Assembly (NCBI GenBank): GCA_035949375.1
Contig: DASZIG010000089.1
Span: 1 to 64,000, forward strand
Length of the DNA stretch: 64,000 nt
Direction of reading: 5' to 3'
Source of the DNA: Gp13-AA77 sp035949375
GTDB taxonomy: Bacteria > Acidobacteriota > Terriglobia > UBA7540
Below the pieces are notes generated by a model that was given only the letters and a program-made list of their open reading frames with translations, did no database searches and was not told the origin of the DNA. This document shows, one piece after another, positions 17,745-26,531 of this stretch (position 1 is the stretch's first letter; each line of letters starts with the position of its first letter). The translations under genes and the position numbers were made by a program.

Positions 17745-19792
17745 CCACGAAACGCCTGGCTTGGATATGCTGGCCCGTCCTGATGGGCTGCTTCGTGGCC
17801 CCCGCAGCCTTACGCTGTCAGTCTCAAGCGCCTGAGGCATTCTCCCCGCCGGCCTCCCCGCCGGCGATCTTTCTGGTGTCCATTGACACGCTGCGGGCGG
17901 ATCACGTGGGTTGTTACGGAGACCGGAACATTCAGACGCCCGCTCTCGACGGCCTGGCTGCGGATGGTATCCGCTTTGCCAGCGCTTTCACAGCGAGCCC
18001 GATCACCAACCCTTCCCACGCCAGCATTCTCACCGGGCTCCTTCCGGCGCATCACGGCGTACGCGGCTTTGGCGTGGCGCCAGCGCCCGGCATCACCACC
18101 CTGGCCGAAGTGCTGAAGGCAAGCGGTTATTCCACGGCAGCCTTCATTGGCAGCGTGATTCTCGACAGCCGGGGTCTTGCCCCCGGGTTTGATCGTGGTT
18201 TTGAATATTACGACCACTTTCCTGACAATCTGCCGCCGACGGCCTCACGTTACGGGCGCCTGGAGCGGCGCGGCATGGAGGTGGAACATCGCGCCGAGGC
18301 CTGGATCATCCGCAGCCAGGCTGAGGCGCGGCCCATGTTCGTTTGGATCCATTTTTACGACCCCCATGATCCCTATGACCCGCCAGAACCTTACCGCACG
18401 GAATACGCCGGCCGTCTTTACGATGGTGAGATCGCCTATGCGGACAGCGCGCTCGGCCGCCTGGTCAGCTTCTTAAGGAAGCAGGGCCTGTACGACACGT
18501 CGACCATCATCGTGGTCGGCGACCACGGCGAGGGTCTCGGCGAGCACGGCGAGGAGACGCACGGAATTTTCCTCTATGACAGCACGCTGCACGTGCCGCT
18601 GATTGTCAAGCTTCCCCTGACGGGTTCCGGGGAAGACCGGGGAATTAGTCGACCTCGCGATGTCGTTGTGAGCGCCCAGGTGAGAACGGTCGACATCGCC
18701 CCCACGATCCTTGATATCGAAGGCATTCACGACCAGAAGCCTCGAGACGGGGCGTCGCTGCGGCCTTTGTGGAGGGCCTCAGGTCAGGAGAGCGTGACCC
18801 GCGCCTCCGGCATGCCGCCGCCTTCGCAGCGTGTCGCGTTCGGGGAAACCGACTACCCTTTGGAATTCGGCTGGGCTCCTCTTCGTTCGGTTCGCGCCGA
18901 TGACAAGAAATATATCGAGGCGCCCCGGCCGGAGTTTTATGATCTCGCCGCCGACCCGCGCGAAAGCCGGAATCTCTACGAGCCCTGGAATCGGGACGTC
19001 CAAACTCTCCGCAGCCTGGAGGCCGACGTCCGAAAGACGTCACCGGACACTCCTGCCGCCGCCGAAGCCGGACCGTCCAAGATGGAAGAGCTTAAGGCGC
19101 TGGGCTACGTTGGCAGGGACCCCGGATCGACCACGGCTCCGCAACCGTTGCTGCTGCCCGATCCCAAGGACAAAGTCCAGATTTTCAATCTCGTGCACAG
19201 CTCCATGCTCGCCGCCGAAGATGGCCGGGCGGCACAGGCACGCCGCGATCTTGAAAGCGCGCTCGACCTGGACCCGAAGTCGGCTGTGGTGCTGTCCGGG
19301 CTTGGGGAGCTCGAGCTTGAGCAGGGCCATTACCACCAGGCCGCAGACCTGCTGGGCCGCGCCCTGGCTATTCGGCCCCGGGATGCCACGGCGGCCTACG
19401 ACGAGGCTCGCGCGCGCTACGCCGGCGGAGACTTGCGCGGCGCCCGGGCGCGCCTCGAGGCCAGTGAGGATCTGCTGGCCGAAAACTATCAGGCGCTCTG
19501 TCTGCTCGGCAAACTCGATGCGGAGTTGAAGGATTGGAGCAAGGCGGAGGACCCGCTCGAGGCGGCCATCATTCTCGATTCGCGCCGGCCGCAGGCTTAT
19601 ATCGAACTCGCCCGGGTGTACCTTGCAGAGAACAAGCCGGCCGAGGCGCTCCGGCGGCTCGACGAAGCCAGGCGCCTGGCGCCGGACTCGCCGGAGATTC
19701 CGCAGCTCATCGCGCAGGCACAACAGGCCCGACAGGCTCGACCGGCCGCAGGCGCAAAGCCCGCCAGCCCCACGAAGCCCGCATCGCCATAA
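17741..19792 (+). CDS. Sulfatase/alkaline-phosphatase-fold protein with TPR tail (paralogue)
   Basis: 683 residues, coupled to the previous gene by a 4-bp overlap. It has the same architecture: signal peptide, hydrolase domain with SIDTLRADH (D49) and DHGEGLGEHGEETHG, and then TPR repeats from about residue 470. Here the nucleophile site is T89-N-P-S-H, again Thr instead of Cys or Ser. The tail ends in a low-complexity Ala/Pro/Lys stretch. Two tandem genes with the same odd active site and the same protein-interaction tail suggest two related enzymes in one process, or a heteromeric pair. Confidence 0.85.
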   Translation: MTTKRLAWICWPVLMGCFVAPAALRCQSQAPEAFSPPASPPAIFLVSIDTLRADHVGCYGDRNIQTPALDGLAADGIRFASAFTASPITNPSHASILTGLLPAHHGVRGFGVAPAPGITTLAEVLKASGYSTAAFIGSVILDSRGLAPGFDRGFEYYDHFPDNLPPTASRYGRLERRGMEVEHRAEAWIIRSQAEARPMFVWIHFYDPHDPYDPPEPYRTEYAGRLYDGEIAYADSALGRLVSFLRKQGLYDTSTIIVVGDHGEGLGEHGEETHGIFLYDSTLHVPLIVKLPLTGSGEDRGISRPRDVVVSAQVRTVDIAPTILDIEGIHDQKPRDGASLRPLWRASGQESVTRASGMPPPSQRVAFGETDYPLEFGWAPLRSVRADDKKYIEAPRPEFYDLAADPRESRNLYEPWNRDVQTLRSLEADVRKTSPDTPAAAEAGPSKMEELKALGYVGRDPGSTTAPQPLLLPDPKDKVQIFNLVHSSMLAAEDGRAAQARRDLESALDLDPKSAVVLSGLGELELEQGHYHQAADLLGRALAIRPRDATAAYDEARARYAGGDLRGARARLEASEDLLAENYQALCLLGKLDAELKDWSKAEDPLEAAIILDSRRPQAYIELARVYLAENKPAEALRRLDEARRLAPDSPEIPQLIAQAQQARQARPAAGAKPASPTKPASP

Positions 19793-19840
19793 AGTCGCGG
19801 GTGGGCCGTAAGCGCTCAACGTCTCAGCGAGTCAGTCTCG

Positions 19841-21103
19841 TCAGCGATTCAGTTTTGCGGCCTGCTTTTGATCGCCGTTCTCGTAAATGTCGGCCAGGAA
19901 GTGACCCTGCATCTGCGGCGGAGGCTCGATCCCGTAGAGATGCAGAATCGTCGGAGCAATGTCATAGGCGCTGGCCGCGAACCCCGACATCTCGTAGTTC
20001 TTCTTGATGCCGGGACCCATGGCAATGAAGGCGCCGGGCACGTCATCGCCGTCGGGGAAATCGTGCTTGGCAATCACGGGCGTGGTCGAGGGGACGCTGC
20101 TGCCGTGGTTGTGGTTCTCGTGCTCATCCCCGAACTCGCGCAACGGCTTGATTCCGTGGTCGGAGATGATGAACAGCGTGGTCGCGGCATCGACAAACGG
20201 CAGAATGGATCCAAGCACTTTGTCGAAGGCCCGGTACTGATCCGGGAAGGCATCCACGCGCACGGAGTTCACTTTGGGGTTGTAGCCGACATTGAAGTCC
20301 TGAATCGGGTAAAGCCAGTGGCCCACGCGGTCCTCGCAAGACTGATCAAACATCGTGAAATCGGTGGGATGATTCTTCAGCAGATAAACAAACAGCTTGT
20401 CTTGCTGGTCGCGGATCTTCTGCACGCCATCCAGCCACGCCTGCACTTCCTTGGCTTCCCGGCCCTGGAGGTCTGACTGATTCGGCATGCGCGAGCAATC
20501 GATCGCAAAGTCCCCGACCTTGGCTTCGAGCTCCGGGATCATCGTCTTGGGGTAGACGGCGTCCCCACCCTCCACCTCGGAAAGCTTCGGCGCGCACAAG
20601 ATGCCGTCTTCGCAGCCTTTGCCGCGGGTCAGCATGCCGCTGATCATGTATCCGTTGACCGGCATCACGGGAAAAGTGGCCGGCACATTGGCCATTCCGA
20701 CCGTTACACCCCGCTTGCTGAGGATGGACCAAAGGGGCTCACTCTTGAGCATATTGGTGTTCGCGGTCTGCCCGTCGACCACGAATCCGGTGATCCCGCT
20801 CTTTTCAGGAGGCACGCTGGTGAAGAAAGTCGTGAATATCTTGGGGCAGGTGGGCGCCGAAAGGGTGCGCAATTTTCCGTACACCCCGTTTTCCATGACG
20901 TGCTTGAGATTGGGCAGTTCACCGCGGAGCAACAGAGGACGGAGGATGTCCCATTCCGCTCCGTTCACCGCCATGACGATGACGCGCGGCCTGGGCGCGG
21001 GATTCGAGTCGGTGTCGGTCTTGCCGGTCTGGCCCAGTATGCCGATGGACCCGAGCGACGCCAGAATTCCTGCCACTGCGCAAACAGTTGTTCGCTTCCG
21101 CAT
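19841..21103 (-). CDS. Type I phosphodiesterase/nucleotide pyrophosphatase-like protein
   Basis: 420 residues, alkaline-phosphatase superfamily, with an N-terminal signal peptide (about 6-25). It has the nucleophile region SAPTCPKIFTTFFTS, metal-site segments DHGIKPL and DEHENHNHG, and GELPNLKHVMENG. The first metal-binding Asp of the family (V-x-D-G-x-x-W) reads VNGAEWD, that is Asn47 in place of Asp, so activity may be altered. It converges on the sulfatase pair, leaving 48 bp between stops, and is divergent from rplU. Confidence 0.8.
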   Translation of the reverse strand: MRKRTTVCAVAGILASLGSIGILGQTGKTDTDSNPAPRPRVIVMAVNGAEWDILRPLLLRGELPNLKHVMENGVYGKLRTLSAPTCPKIFTTFFTSVPPEKSGITGFVVDGQTANTNMLKSEPLWSILSKRGVTVGMANVPATFPVMPVNGYMISGMLTRGKGCEDGILCAPKLSEVEGGDAVYPKTMIPELEAKVGDFAIDCSRMPNQSDLQGREAKEVQAWLDGVQKIRDQQDKLFVYLLKNHPTDFTMFDQSCEDRVGHWLYPIQDFNVGYNPKVNSVRVDAFPDQYRAFDKVLGSILPFVDAATTLFIISDHGIKPLREFGDEHENHNHGSSVPSTTPVIAKHDFPDGDDVPGAFIAMGPGIKKNYEMSGFAASAYDIAPTILHLYGIEPPPQMQGHFLADIYENGDQKQAAKLNR

Positions 21104-21171
21104 CAGGTGCCTCCCTTAGAATAGGAACAGTATAGGCTTTTCAGGGTTGCCCGGCCTTATCGCGAGCGCCG

Positions 21172-21201
21172 TTGACGCCCAGCCGCAAAGCCCTCTATAA
21201 T
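21172..21201 (+). promoter_or_regulatory. Sigma70-like promoter of the rplU operon
   Basis: TTGACG (21172-21177), an 18-bp spacer and a perfect TATAAT (21196-21201). Transcription would start near 21208, about 26 bases before the rplU ATG. Confidence 0.75.
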
Positions 21202-21233
21202 CGAGTTTTCCGCTTACAGGAGAATCTGAGCTT

Positions 21234-21545
21234 ATGTATGCGATCTTTCGGACTGGCGGTAAGGAGTACAAAGTTTCGCCCGGGGACGTGGTGCGCGTGG
21301 AAAAGCTGCCCGCGGAGCCCGGAACGGGAGTGGAATTCAATCATGTCTTCGCGGTGCGAAAGCAGCAGTTAACCCTCGGCTCGCCGCTGGTGGAGGGCGC
21401 CAAGGTGACCGGCACCGTGCTGCGCAACGCGCGCGCTCCAAAGGTCCGCGTTTTTAAGTTCAAGGCCAGCAAGCAATACCGCCGCACCGGGGGGCACCGT
21501 CAGGACTACAGCGAAGTGCGGATCACGGACATCGTTTCGGCTTAG
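21234..21545 (+). CDS. rplU: Ribosomal protein bL21
   Basis: A 103-residue large-subunit protein of normal length with the conserved start MYAIFRTGGKEYKV and the C-terminal RRTGHRQ-like block (YRRTGGHRQDYSEVRI). The ribosome site AGGAG lies about 11 bases upstream of the ATG. It is first in the rplU-rpmA-obgE order found in most bacteria. A hairpin repeat begins at the base immediately after its stop codon. Confidence 0.98.
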   Translation: MYAIFRTGGKEYKVSPGDVVRVEKLPAEPGTGVEFNHVFAVRKQQLTLGSPLVEGAKVTGTVLRNARAPKVRVFKFKASKQYRRTGGHRQDYSEVRITDIVSA

Positions 21546-21638
21546 CGAAACTCGAAACTCGAAATTCGAAACTCGGCGACCCGTGCTGCAGAGACATTTT
21601 TCGAGTTTCGAGTTTCGGATTTCGGATTTCGATTTTCG
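21546..21638. repeat. Hairpin repeat, type C (CGAAACTCG words)
   Basis: The 5' arm at 21546-21575 is built of cgaaactc and cgaaattc words. The 3' arm at 21602-21638 is built of cgagttt and cggattt words. The first 16 bases of each arm are exact reverse complements, and repetition allows several pairing registers. It fills the whole rplU-rpmA spacer. Confidence 0.85.
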
Positions 21639-21656
21639 CAACCAGAGGTTGATTCT

Positions 21657-21920
21657 ATGGCACATAAGAAGGGCTTGGGCAGCTCGCGGAACGGCCGCGA
21701 CTCAAACTCGCAGCGACTGGGCGTAAAGCGATTTGCCGGGCAAACGGTGACCGGCGGCTCCATCCTGGTCCGCCAGCGTGGCACCAGGCTCAAGCCGGGT
21801 GACAACGTCGGCCGCGGCAAGGATGACACCCTTTTCGCCAAGGTGCCGGGCGTGGTCCAGTTCGAGGATAAAGGGCGCATGGGACGCTTCGTCCACATTC
21901 TGGTTCCCTCTGCAAATTGA
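21657..21920 (+). CDS. rpmA: Ribosomal protein bL27
   Basis: An 87-residue protein located near the peptidyl-transferase centre. It begins MAHKKGLGSSRNGRDS without the cleavable N-terminal extension seen in Firmicutes. The motif RFAGQTVTGGSILVRQRG is intact. It sits between two hairpin repeats, 111 bp after rplU. Confidence 0.98.
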   Translation: MAHKKGLGSSRNGRDSNSQRLGVKRFAGQTVTGGSILVRQRGTRLKPGDNVGRGKDDTLFAKVPGVVQFEDKGRMGRFVHILVPSAN

Positions 21921-21980
21921 AGATCGGGCGGCGGGGCGGCGATGAATCTCTGTTCCGCCGCCCTTCGTGTTTCTGGAGCG

Positions 21981-22112
21981 GTGGTCCGTTGCCAGTGGTC
22001 CGTCGTCAGTGGCTCGTAGACCGTGGACCCTTGACGATCAAGCCAGATTTCGGAGCCACGAACTACCCAACAACGATCTACGAACTGACGACGAACAGCT
22101 GACCACGGACAC
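21981..22112. repeat. Hairpin repeat, type D (TCCGTCGTCAG words)
   Basis: The 5' arm (21981-22020) carries gtccgttgccagtg and ccgtcgtcagtgg words. The 3' arm (about 22073-22112) reads as their inverted copy (gaactgacgacgaacagc, gaccacggac). The loop is about 52 bases. It occupies most of the rpmA-obgE spacer and ends 15 bases before the obgE ATG. Confidence 0.8.
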
Positions 22113-22127
22113 GCGTTTTGAGCATTC

Positions 22128-23180
22128 ATGTTCATTGACGAAGCCATAATCCGGGTGGCAGGCGGGAACGGCGGCAACGGTTGCATGGCCTTCCGGCGTG
22201 AGAAGTTCGTGCCTCGCGGCGGGCCGAGCGGCGGTGACGGCGGCAACGGCGGCAGCGTGTTCATCGAGAGCAACGAGCATCTGAACACCCTGCTCAAGTT
22301 TCGCTACAAGCGCGAATTCAGCGCCGAGCGCGGGCGGCACGGCGAAGGATCGAACCGGCACGGCCGCAACGGCGAAGACCTGGTGATCGCGGTGCCGGCG
22401 GGAACCGTGGCCTATGACGACTCCACGGGCGAAAAGGCGTTCGATTTCGACGCGCCCGGCGAGCGATTCCTGGCCGCGCAGGGCGGGCACGGCGGACGCG
22501 GCAACGCCCGTTTTGCCACTTCCACCCATCAGGCGCCGCGGCGCGCCGAGCCCGGACGTCCCGGCGAGCAGCGCGTCCTGCGGCTGCAGTTGAAGCTGCT
22601 GGCGGACGTGGGTCTGGTGGGATTCCCGAACGTCGGCAAGTCGACCCTGATCTCGCGCTTGAGCGCCGCCCGGCCCCGCATCGCCGACTACCCCTTCACC
22701 ACCCTCGAGCCGCACTTGGGTGTGGTCGAGATCGACCCCGACCGCACCTTCGTGATGGCGGATATTCCCGGACTGATCGAAGGCGCGCACGAGGGCAAGG
22801 GCCTCGGCATCCGCTTTCTGAAACACGTGGAGCGCACCCGGCTGCTGGTTCATCTCATCGATGTCGCAGAGGAGTCAGCACGCGACCCGCGCGAGGATTA
22901 TCGTGTGATCCTGGCGGAACTCGAAAGCTTCAGCCCGGAGGTCGCCGCCAAGCCCATGCTGCTGGTCGCTTCGCGCGTGGACGCGGCGGGCGACGGCGCG
23001 CGTTTGCAGGCCTTGCGACGCTTCGCGGAGGAGCGCGGCGAGCGCCTGTATGAGATTTCCGGGGTTACGGGCCAGGGACTCGACGAGCTCAAGCAGGCCA
23101 TCTGGACGCGCCTGGAGCAGATTCCGCGGTCGAAGGCTTCACAGGAGCCCGTCGAAATCCACGCGTCAGACACGTTATGA
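22128..23180 (+). CDS. obgE: GTPase ObgE/CgtA
   Basis: A 350-residue Obg-family GTPase acting in 50S assembly and stress control. The glycine-rich Obg domain (1-158, VAGGNGGNGC, GGPSGGDGGNGGSV) precedes the G domain: G1 GFPNVGKST, switch region PFTTLEPHLG, G3 DIPGLIEGAHEGKGLG and G5-like SGVTGQGL. The G4 motif, normally NKxD, reads SRVD (within LLVASRVDAAG), so Asn and Lys are both replaced. There is no C-terminal OCT domain. Confidence 0.96.
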   Translation: MFIDEAIIRVAGGNGGNGCMAFRREKFVPRGGPSGGDGGNGGSVFIESNEHLNTLLKFRYKREFSAERGRHGEGSNRHGRNGEDLVIAVPAGTVAYDDSTGEKAFDFDAPGERFLAAQGGHGGRGNARFATSTHQAPRRAEPGRPGEQRVLRLQLKLLADVGLVGFPNVGKSTLISRLSAARPRIADYPFTTLEPHLGVVEIDPDRTFVMADIPGLIEGAHEGKGLGIRFLKHVERTRLLVHLIDVAEESARDPREDYRVILAELESFSPEVAAKPMLLVASRVDAAGDGARLQALRRFAEERGERLYEISGVTGQGLDELKQAIWTRLEQIPRSKASQEPVEIHASDTL

Positions 23181-23337
23181 ATGGCTCGGGCGTTGCAGCC
23201 CCGGTGTTCCTCACCGGCGGAGCCCGGGATCATCACCGTAAGCAAGCTGACCTTCGTTGTTCAGGCTTTCTTCGGCGTGCTTCGGACTTGAACGCAGTCA
23301 GGTGAGGGAGCGGTGCGGTCGGCTCCCCAGGGCTCGA

Positions 23338-24027
23338 ATGGCGAACATCGCGCTGTTTGGCGGCACCTTTGATCCCATCCACGTTGGCCACGTCCGGGCC
23401 GCGCAAGCCGCATTGCGCCGCTTCCGGCTGGACAGCATCTTCTTCGTGCCGAGCGGCGTGCCTCCGCACAAGGCGAATGGGGAAATCGCTCCCTTTCCGC
23501 ATCGATTCGCGATGGTCGCCTTGGCCGTCCGGGGCCACCCGGCCTTTGTGCCATCGCTCCTGGAAGCGCCGCGCGTCGACGGCCGGCCGAATTACGCCGT
23601 CGAGACGGTCTCCGCTGCCCGTTCTCTGCTCCACCCGGGAGACCGCCTTTATTTCATCATGGGTATCGACAGCTTTCTTGACCTGCCCAACTGGAAGCGC
23701 TACGAACGGCTGTGCGAGTTGACGGATTTCATCGTGGCCGCGCGGCCCGGGTTCGGCAGCCGGCAACTTCTCGAGCGCATCGGCAACGGTCACGCGGGCA
23801 CCGTGCTCTCGAACGTAGGGTCAAGCCTGCGGTTGCCGAGCGGCTCCGGCGTGCACGTCTTGAGCGGCGTGCGGACTCCTGTGGCGTCGCGTGAAATCCG
23901 GCGTGCGGCGGCAGCCGGCCGGCCCTTGACTGGCCTTGTCCCGCCGCTTGTGGAAGAATATATCGTGAAGGAGGATCTCTACCGCTCCGGGCGTGCCGGG
24001 CGTCGCGCGGCGCGGGGAGGCAAATGA
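23338..24027 (+). CDS. nadD: Nicotinate-nucleotide adenylyltransferase
   Basis: A 229-residue enzyme that adenylates nicotinate mononucleotide in NAD synthesis. The nucleotidyl-transferase signature GTFDPIHVGH is at the N-terminus, and VPPHKANGE and MGIDSFLDLPNWKRYE are family blocks. The second ATP motif appears as VASREIRRA. The start at 23338 gives the canonical MANIALFGGTFDP; 27 upstream in-frame codons are not conserved in style. It overlaps rsfS by ATGA. Confidence 0.95.
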   Translation: MANIALFGGTFDPIHVGHVRAAQAALRRFRLDSIFFVPSGVPPHKANGEIAPFPHRFAMVALAVRGHPAFVPSLLEAPRVDGRPNYAVETVSAARSLLHPGDRLYFIMGIDSFLDLPNWKRYERLCELTDFIVAARPGFGSRQLLERIGNGHAGTVLSNVGSSLRLPSGSGVHVLSGVRTPVASREIRRAAAAGRPLTGLVPPLVEEYIVKEDLYRSGRAGRRAARGGK

Positions 24028-24362
24028 CAGGCCACCTCGAAGAGGCCGTGCGCGCGGTCCAGGGGCGCAAGGCGCTGGATTTGCGCGTGCTGAATCTCGG
24101 CGCCGTTTCCTCGTTCACAGACTTTTTCGTGATCTGCTCCGGCACCTCTACGCGGCACACGCAGGCCATTTGCGACGCCGTCGTTGCGGACCTGAAAAAG
24201 AAAGGCGTGTTGCCGGCTCACGTCGAAGGCTACACCCAGGCGGAGTGGATCCTGGTGGATTATCTCGATTTCGTGGTCCACATTTTCCTCGAACGCGCCC
24301 GCGAATTCTACGATCTGGAGCGCCTCTGGCGCAAGGCAGAGCGCGTCACCGTTGACGATTGA
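24024..24362 (+). CDS. rsfS: Ribosome silencing factor RsfS
   Basis: A 112-residue DUF143 protein that binds uL14 and blocks subunit joining in starvation. It has the typical LGAVSSFTDFFVICSGTSTRHTQAI block and C-terminal VVHIFLERAREFYDLERLW. It is coupled to nadD by a 4-bp overlap, the usual nadD-rsfS-rlmH order. The last codons (VTVDD) lie in a type D repeat word. Confidence 0.95.
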   Translation: MTGHLEEAVRAVQGRKALDLRVLNLGAVSSFTDFFVICSGTSTRHTQAICDAVVADLKKKGVLPAHVEGYTQAEWILVDYLDFVVHIFLERAREFYDLERLWRKAERVTVDD

Positions 24363-24377
24363 CGATTTTCGATTTGC
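24351..24377. repeat. Single arm of repeat words at the rsfS-rlmH junction
   Basis: Reiterated gttgacga, ttgacgat and ttcgatt words cover the rsfS stop codon and the rlmH start. No inverted partner arm is found nearby. Confidence 0.45.
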
Positions 24378-24838
24378 GTATTCGAATCATTCGCGAGGGC
24401 AAACCGAGGGACCCGCACCTGCGGGCTCTTCAAGCGGACTATCAGGACCGCATCGGGCACTTCGTGGACCTTAAGCTGGAGGAGCGGCCCTCGGTCGGCG
24501 GAAAAAAAGGCAGCCGGAGCGCGCCGGCGGATTCCGCCGAGCGGAAGTGGCTGGAGAGCCTGCGGCCGAGCTACAAGGTCCTGCTCGATCCGCTCGGGCG
24601 GGAGTGGACCTCGCAGGAATTCGCGGAATGGCTGGGTGAGCGCGCGCTTCGTGGCACCCGTGAGCTCGCGTTCCTGGTGGGCGGCGACAAGGGCTTTCCG
24701 GCAAGGGTTCGCGAGCAGGCCGATCTGTTGATGGGGCTCTCGCGCCTGACGCTGACGCACGACTGGGCGTGCACCCTGCTGCTCGAGCAGATTTACCGGG
24801 CGTTCACGATTCTGCGCGGGTATCCGTACGCGAAGTGA
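24374..24838 (+). CDS. rlmH: 23S rRNA (pseudouridine1915-N3)-methyltransferase
   Basis: A SPOUT methyltransferase, about 154 residues as expected. The C-terminal knot is clear: FLVGGDKGFP, then LTHDWACTLLLEQIYRAF and ILRGYPYAK. I favour the TTG at 24374, giving M-RIRIIREGKPRD, which matches the family's start (M-K-I-x-x-x-x-G-K-x-K-D). The alternative TTG at 24359 overlaps the rsfS stop but adds residues encoded by repeat words. In the first third, a GGKKGSRSAP stretch is inserted in an otherwise conserved domain. Confidence 0.92.
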   Translation: MRIRIIREGKPRDPHLRALQADYQDRIGHFVDLKLEERPSVGGKKGSRSAPADSAERKWLESLRPSYKVLLDPLGREWTSQEFAEWLGERALRGTRELAFLVGGDKGFPARVREQADLLMGLSRLTLTHDWACTLLLEQIYRAFTILRGYPYAK

Positions 24839-24914
24839 TGGTGGTTCCACTAAGTGCCTGCGGCGCACCATAGGGCGTGGCGCTGAAGGTAGTTGAAGGC
24901 CGGGGGCGGACCGA

Positions 24915-25466
24915 TTGCCGGACACGAAAAAAGGCTTGATCATCGTTCACACCGGTCCCGGCAAGGGAAAGACGACCGCTGCTCTGGGGCTTGGATTCCG
25001 CGCTGTGGGCCAGGGACTGCGCGTGCTGATGGTGCAGTTCATCAAAGGGTCGTGGCACTATGGCGAACTGGACGGCGCCGAGCTTATGAACCGGGCGCTC
25101 GGCGAGGAGCGGTTCACGATCACGCCCATGGGCCGCGGTTTTGTGAAAATCGGCGCCGAGAAGCCTGATCCGGAGGACGTGCGCCTGGTCGAAGAGGCGT
25201 GGGACTTCGCTGGCCAGGCGATCCTGGCCGGCCGGCACGATATGGTGATTCTGGACGAGATCAACTATGCGATCAGCTACCACATGCTGGATGCGGAGAA
25301 AGTTGTGGAAGCGCTCCGGGGTAAGCCCGAGATGGTCCACGTGGTGCTCACCGGCCGCAACGCGCATCCCGCGATCGTTGAGGCCGCCGACCTGGTGACC
25401 GAGATGCGCGAGGTGAAGCACCCTTATCAGAAAGGAATCGTGGCGCAGAGAGGCATCGAATATTGA
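24915..25466 (+). CDS. cobO: Cob(I)yrinic acid a,c-diamide adenosyltransferase (CobA/CobO family)
   Basis: A 183-residue ATP:corrinoid adenosyltransferase that makes adenosylcobalamin. The P-loop reads TGPGKGKTTAALGLG; further family blocks are MVQFIKGSW, ILDEINYAI and VVLTGRNAHP. It starts with TTG behind a G-rich stretch, giving a conserved N-terminus. No other cobalamin gene is in the window, so it may serve B12 salvage. Confidence 0.93.
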   Translation: MPDTKKGLIIVHTGPGKGKTTAALGLGFRAVGQGLRVLMVQFIKGSWHYGELDGAELMNRALGEERFTITPMGRGFVKIGAEKPDPEDVRLVEEAWDFAGQAILAGRHDMVILDEINYAISYHMLDAEKVVEALRGKPEMVHVVLTGRNAHPAIVEAADLVTEMREVKHPYQKGIVAQRGIEY

Positions 25467-25471
25467 GGAGC

Positions 25472-25542
25472 AGTGGCAAGTGACGAGTGACAAGTGACAA
25501 GATGAATTGTTGCTTGCCACTTGCCACTTGTCACTAACCACT
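25472..25542. repeat. Hairpin repeat, type A (GTGACAAGTGGC words)
   Basis: The arms at 25472-25501 and 25513-25542 are 30 bases each, inverted copies with few mismatches, made of agtggcaag, tgacgag and tgacaag words, with an 11-base loop. It starts 6 bases after the cobO stop and ends 9 bases before the accD ATG. Confidence 0.88.
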
Positions 25543-25551
25543 GTTTCCAAA

Positions 25552-26392
<841 letters not shown>

Positions 26393-26409
<17 letters not shown>

Positions 26410-26530
26410 TTCGCGGACCTTGCCTCGGGCACGGTGGTTTGCAACAAGTATCCTCCGGGGTCGCGAAAGACGGCGATCGATCAACGAGCATTCTACGATC
26501 CACGAACTCCGAACTACGATCTGCGATCGA
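26393..26530. repeat. Hairpin repeat, type E (GATCGTAG words), invading accD and abutting folC
   Basis: The 5' arm 26393-26416 (gatcgtagatcgtagttcg) and the 3' arm 26491-26530 (ctacgatcc, gaactccg, aactacgatctgcgatcg) are inverted copies. The 5' arm supplies the last codons and stop of accD; the 3' arm ends two bases before the folC ATG. Confidence 0.82.
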
Positions 26531-26531
26531 A

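Noticed and set aside
25507..25551. Upstream extension of accD
   Set aside because: These codons lie inside the type A hairpin repeat and are followed by the conserved accD start MAWFRK at 25552.
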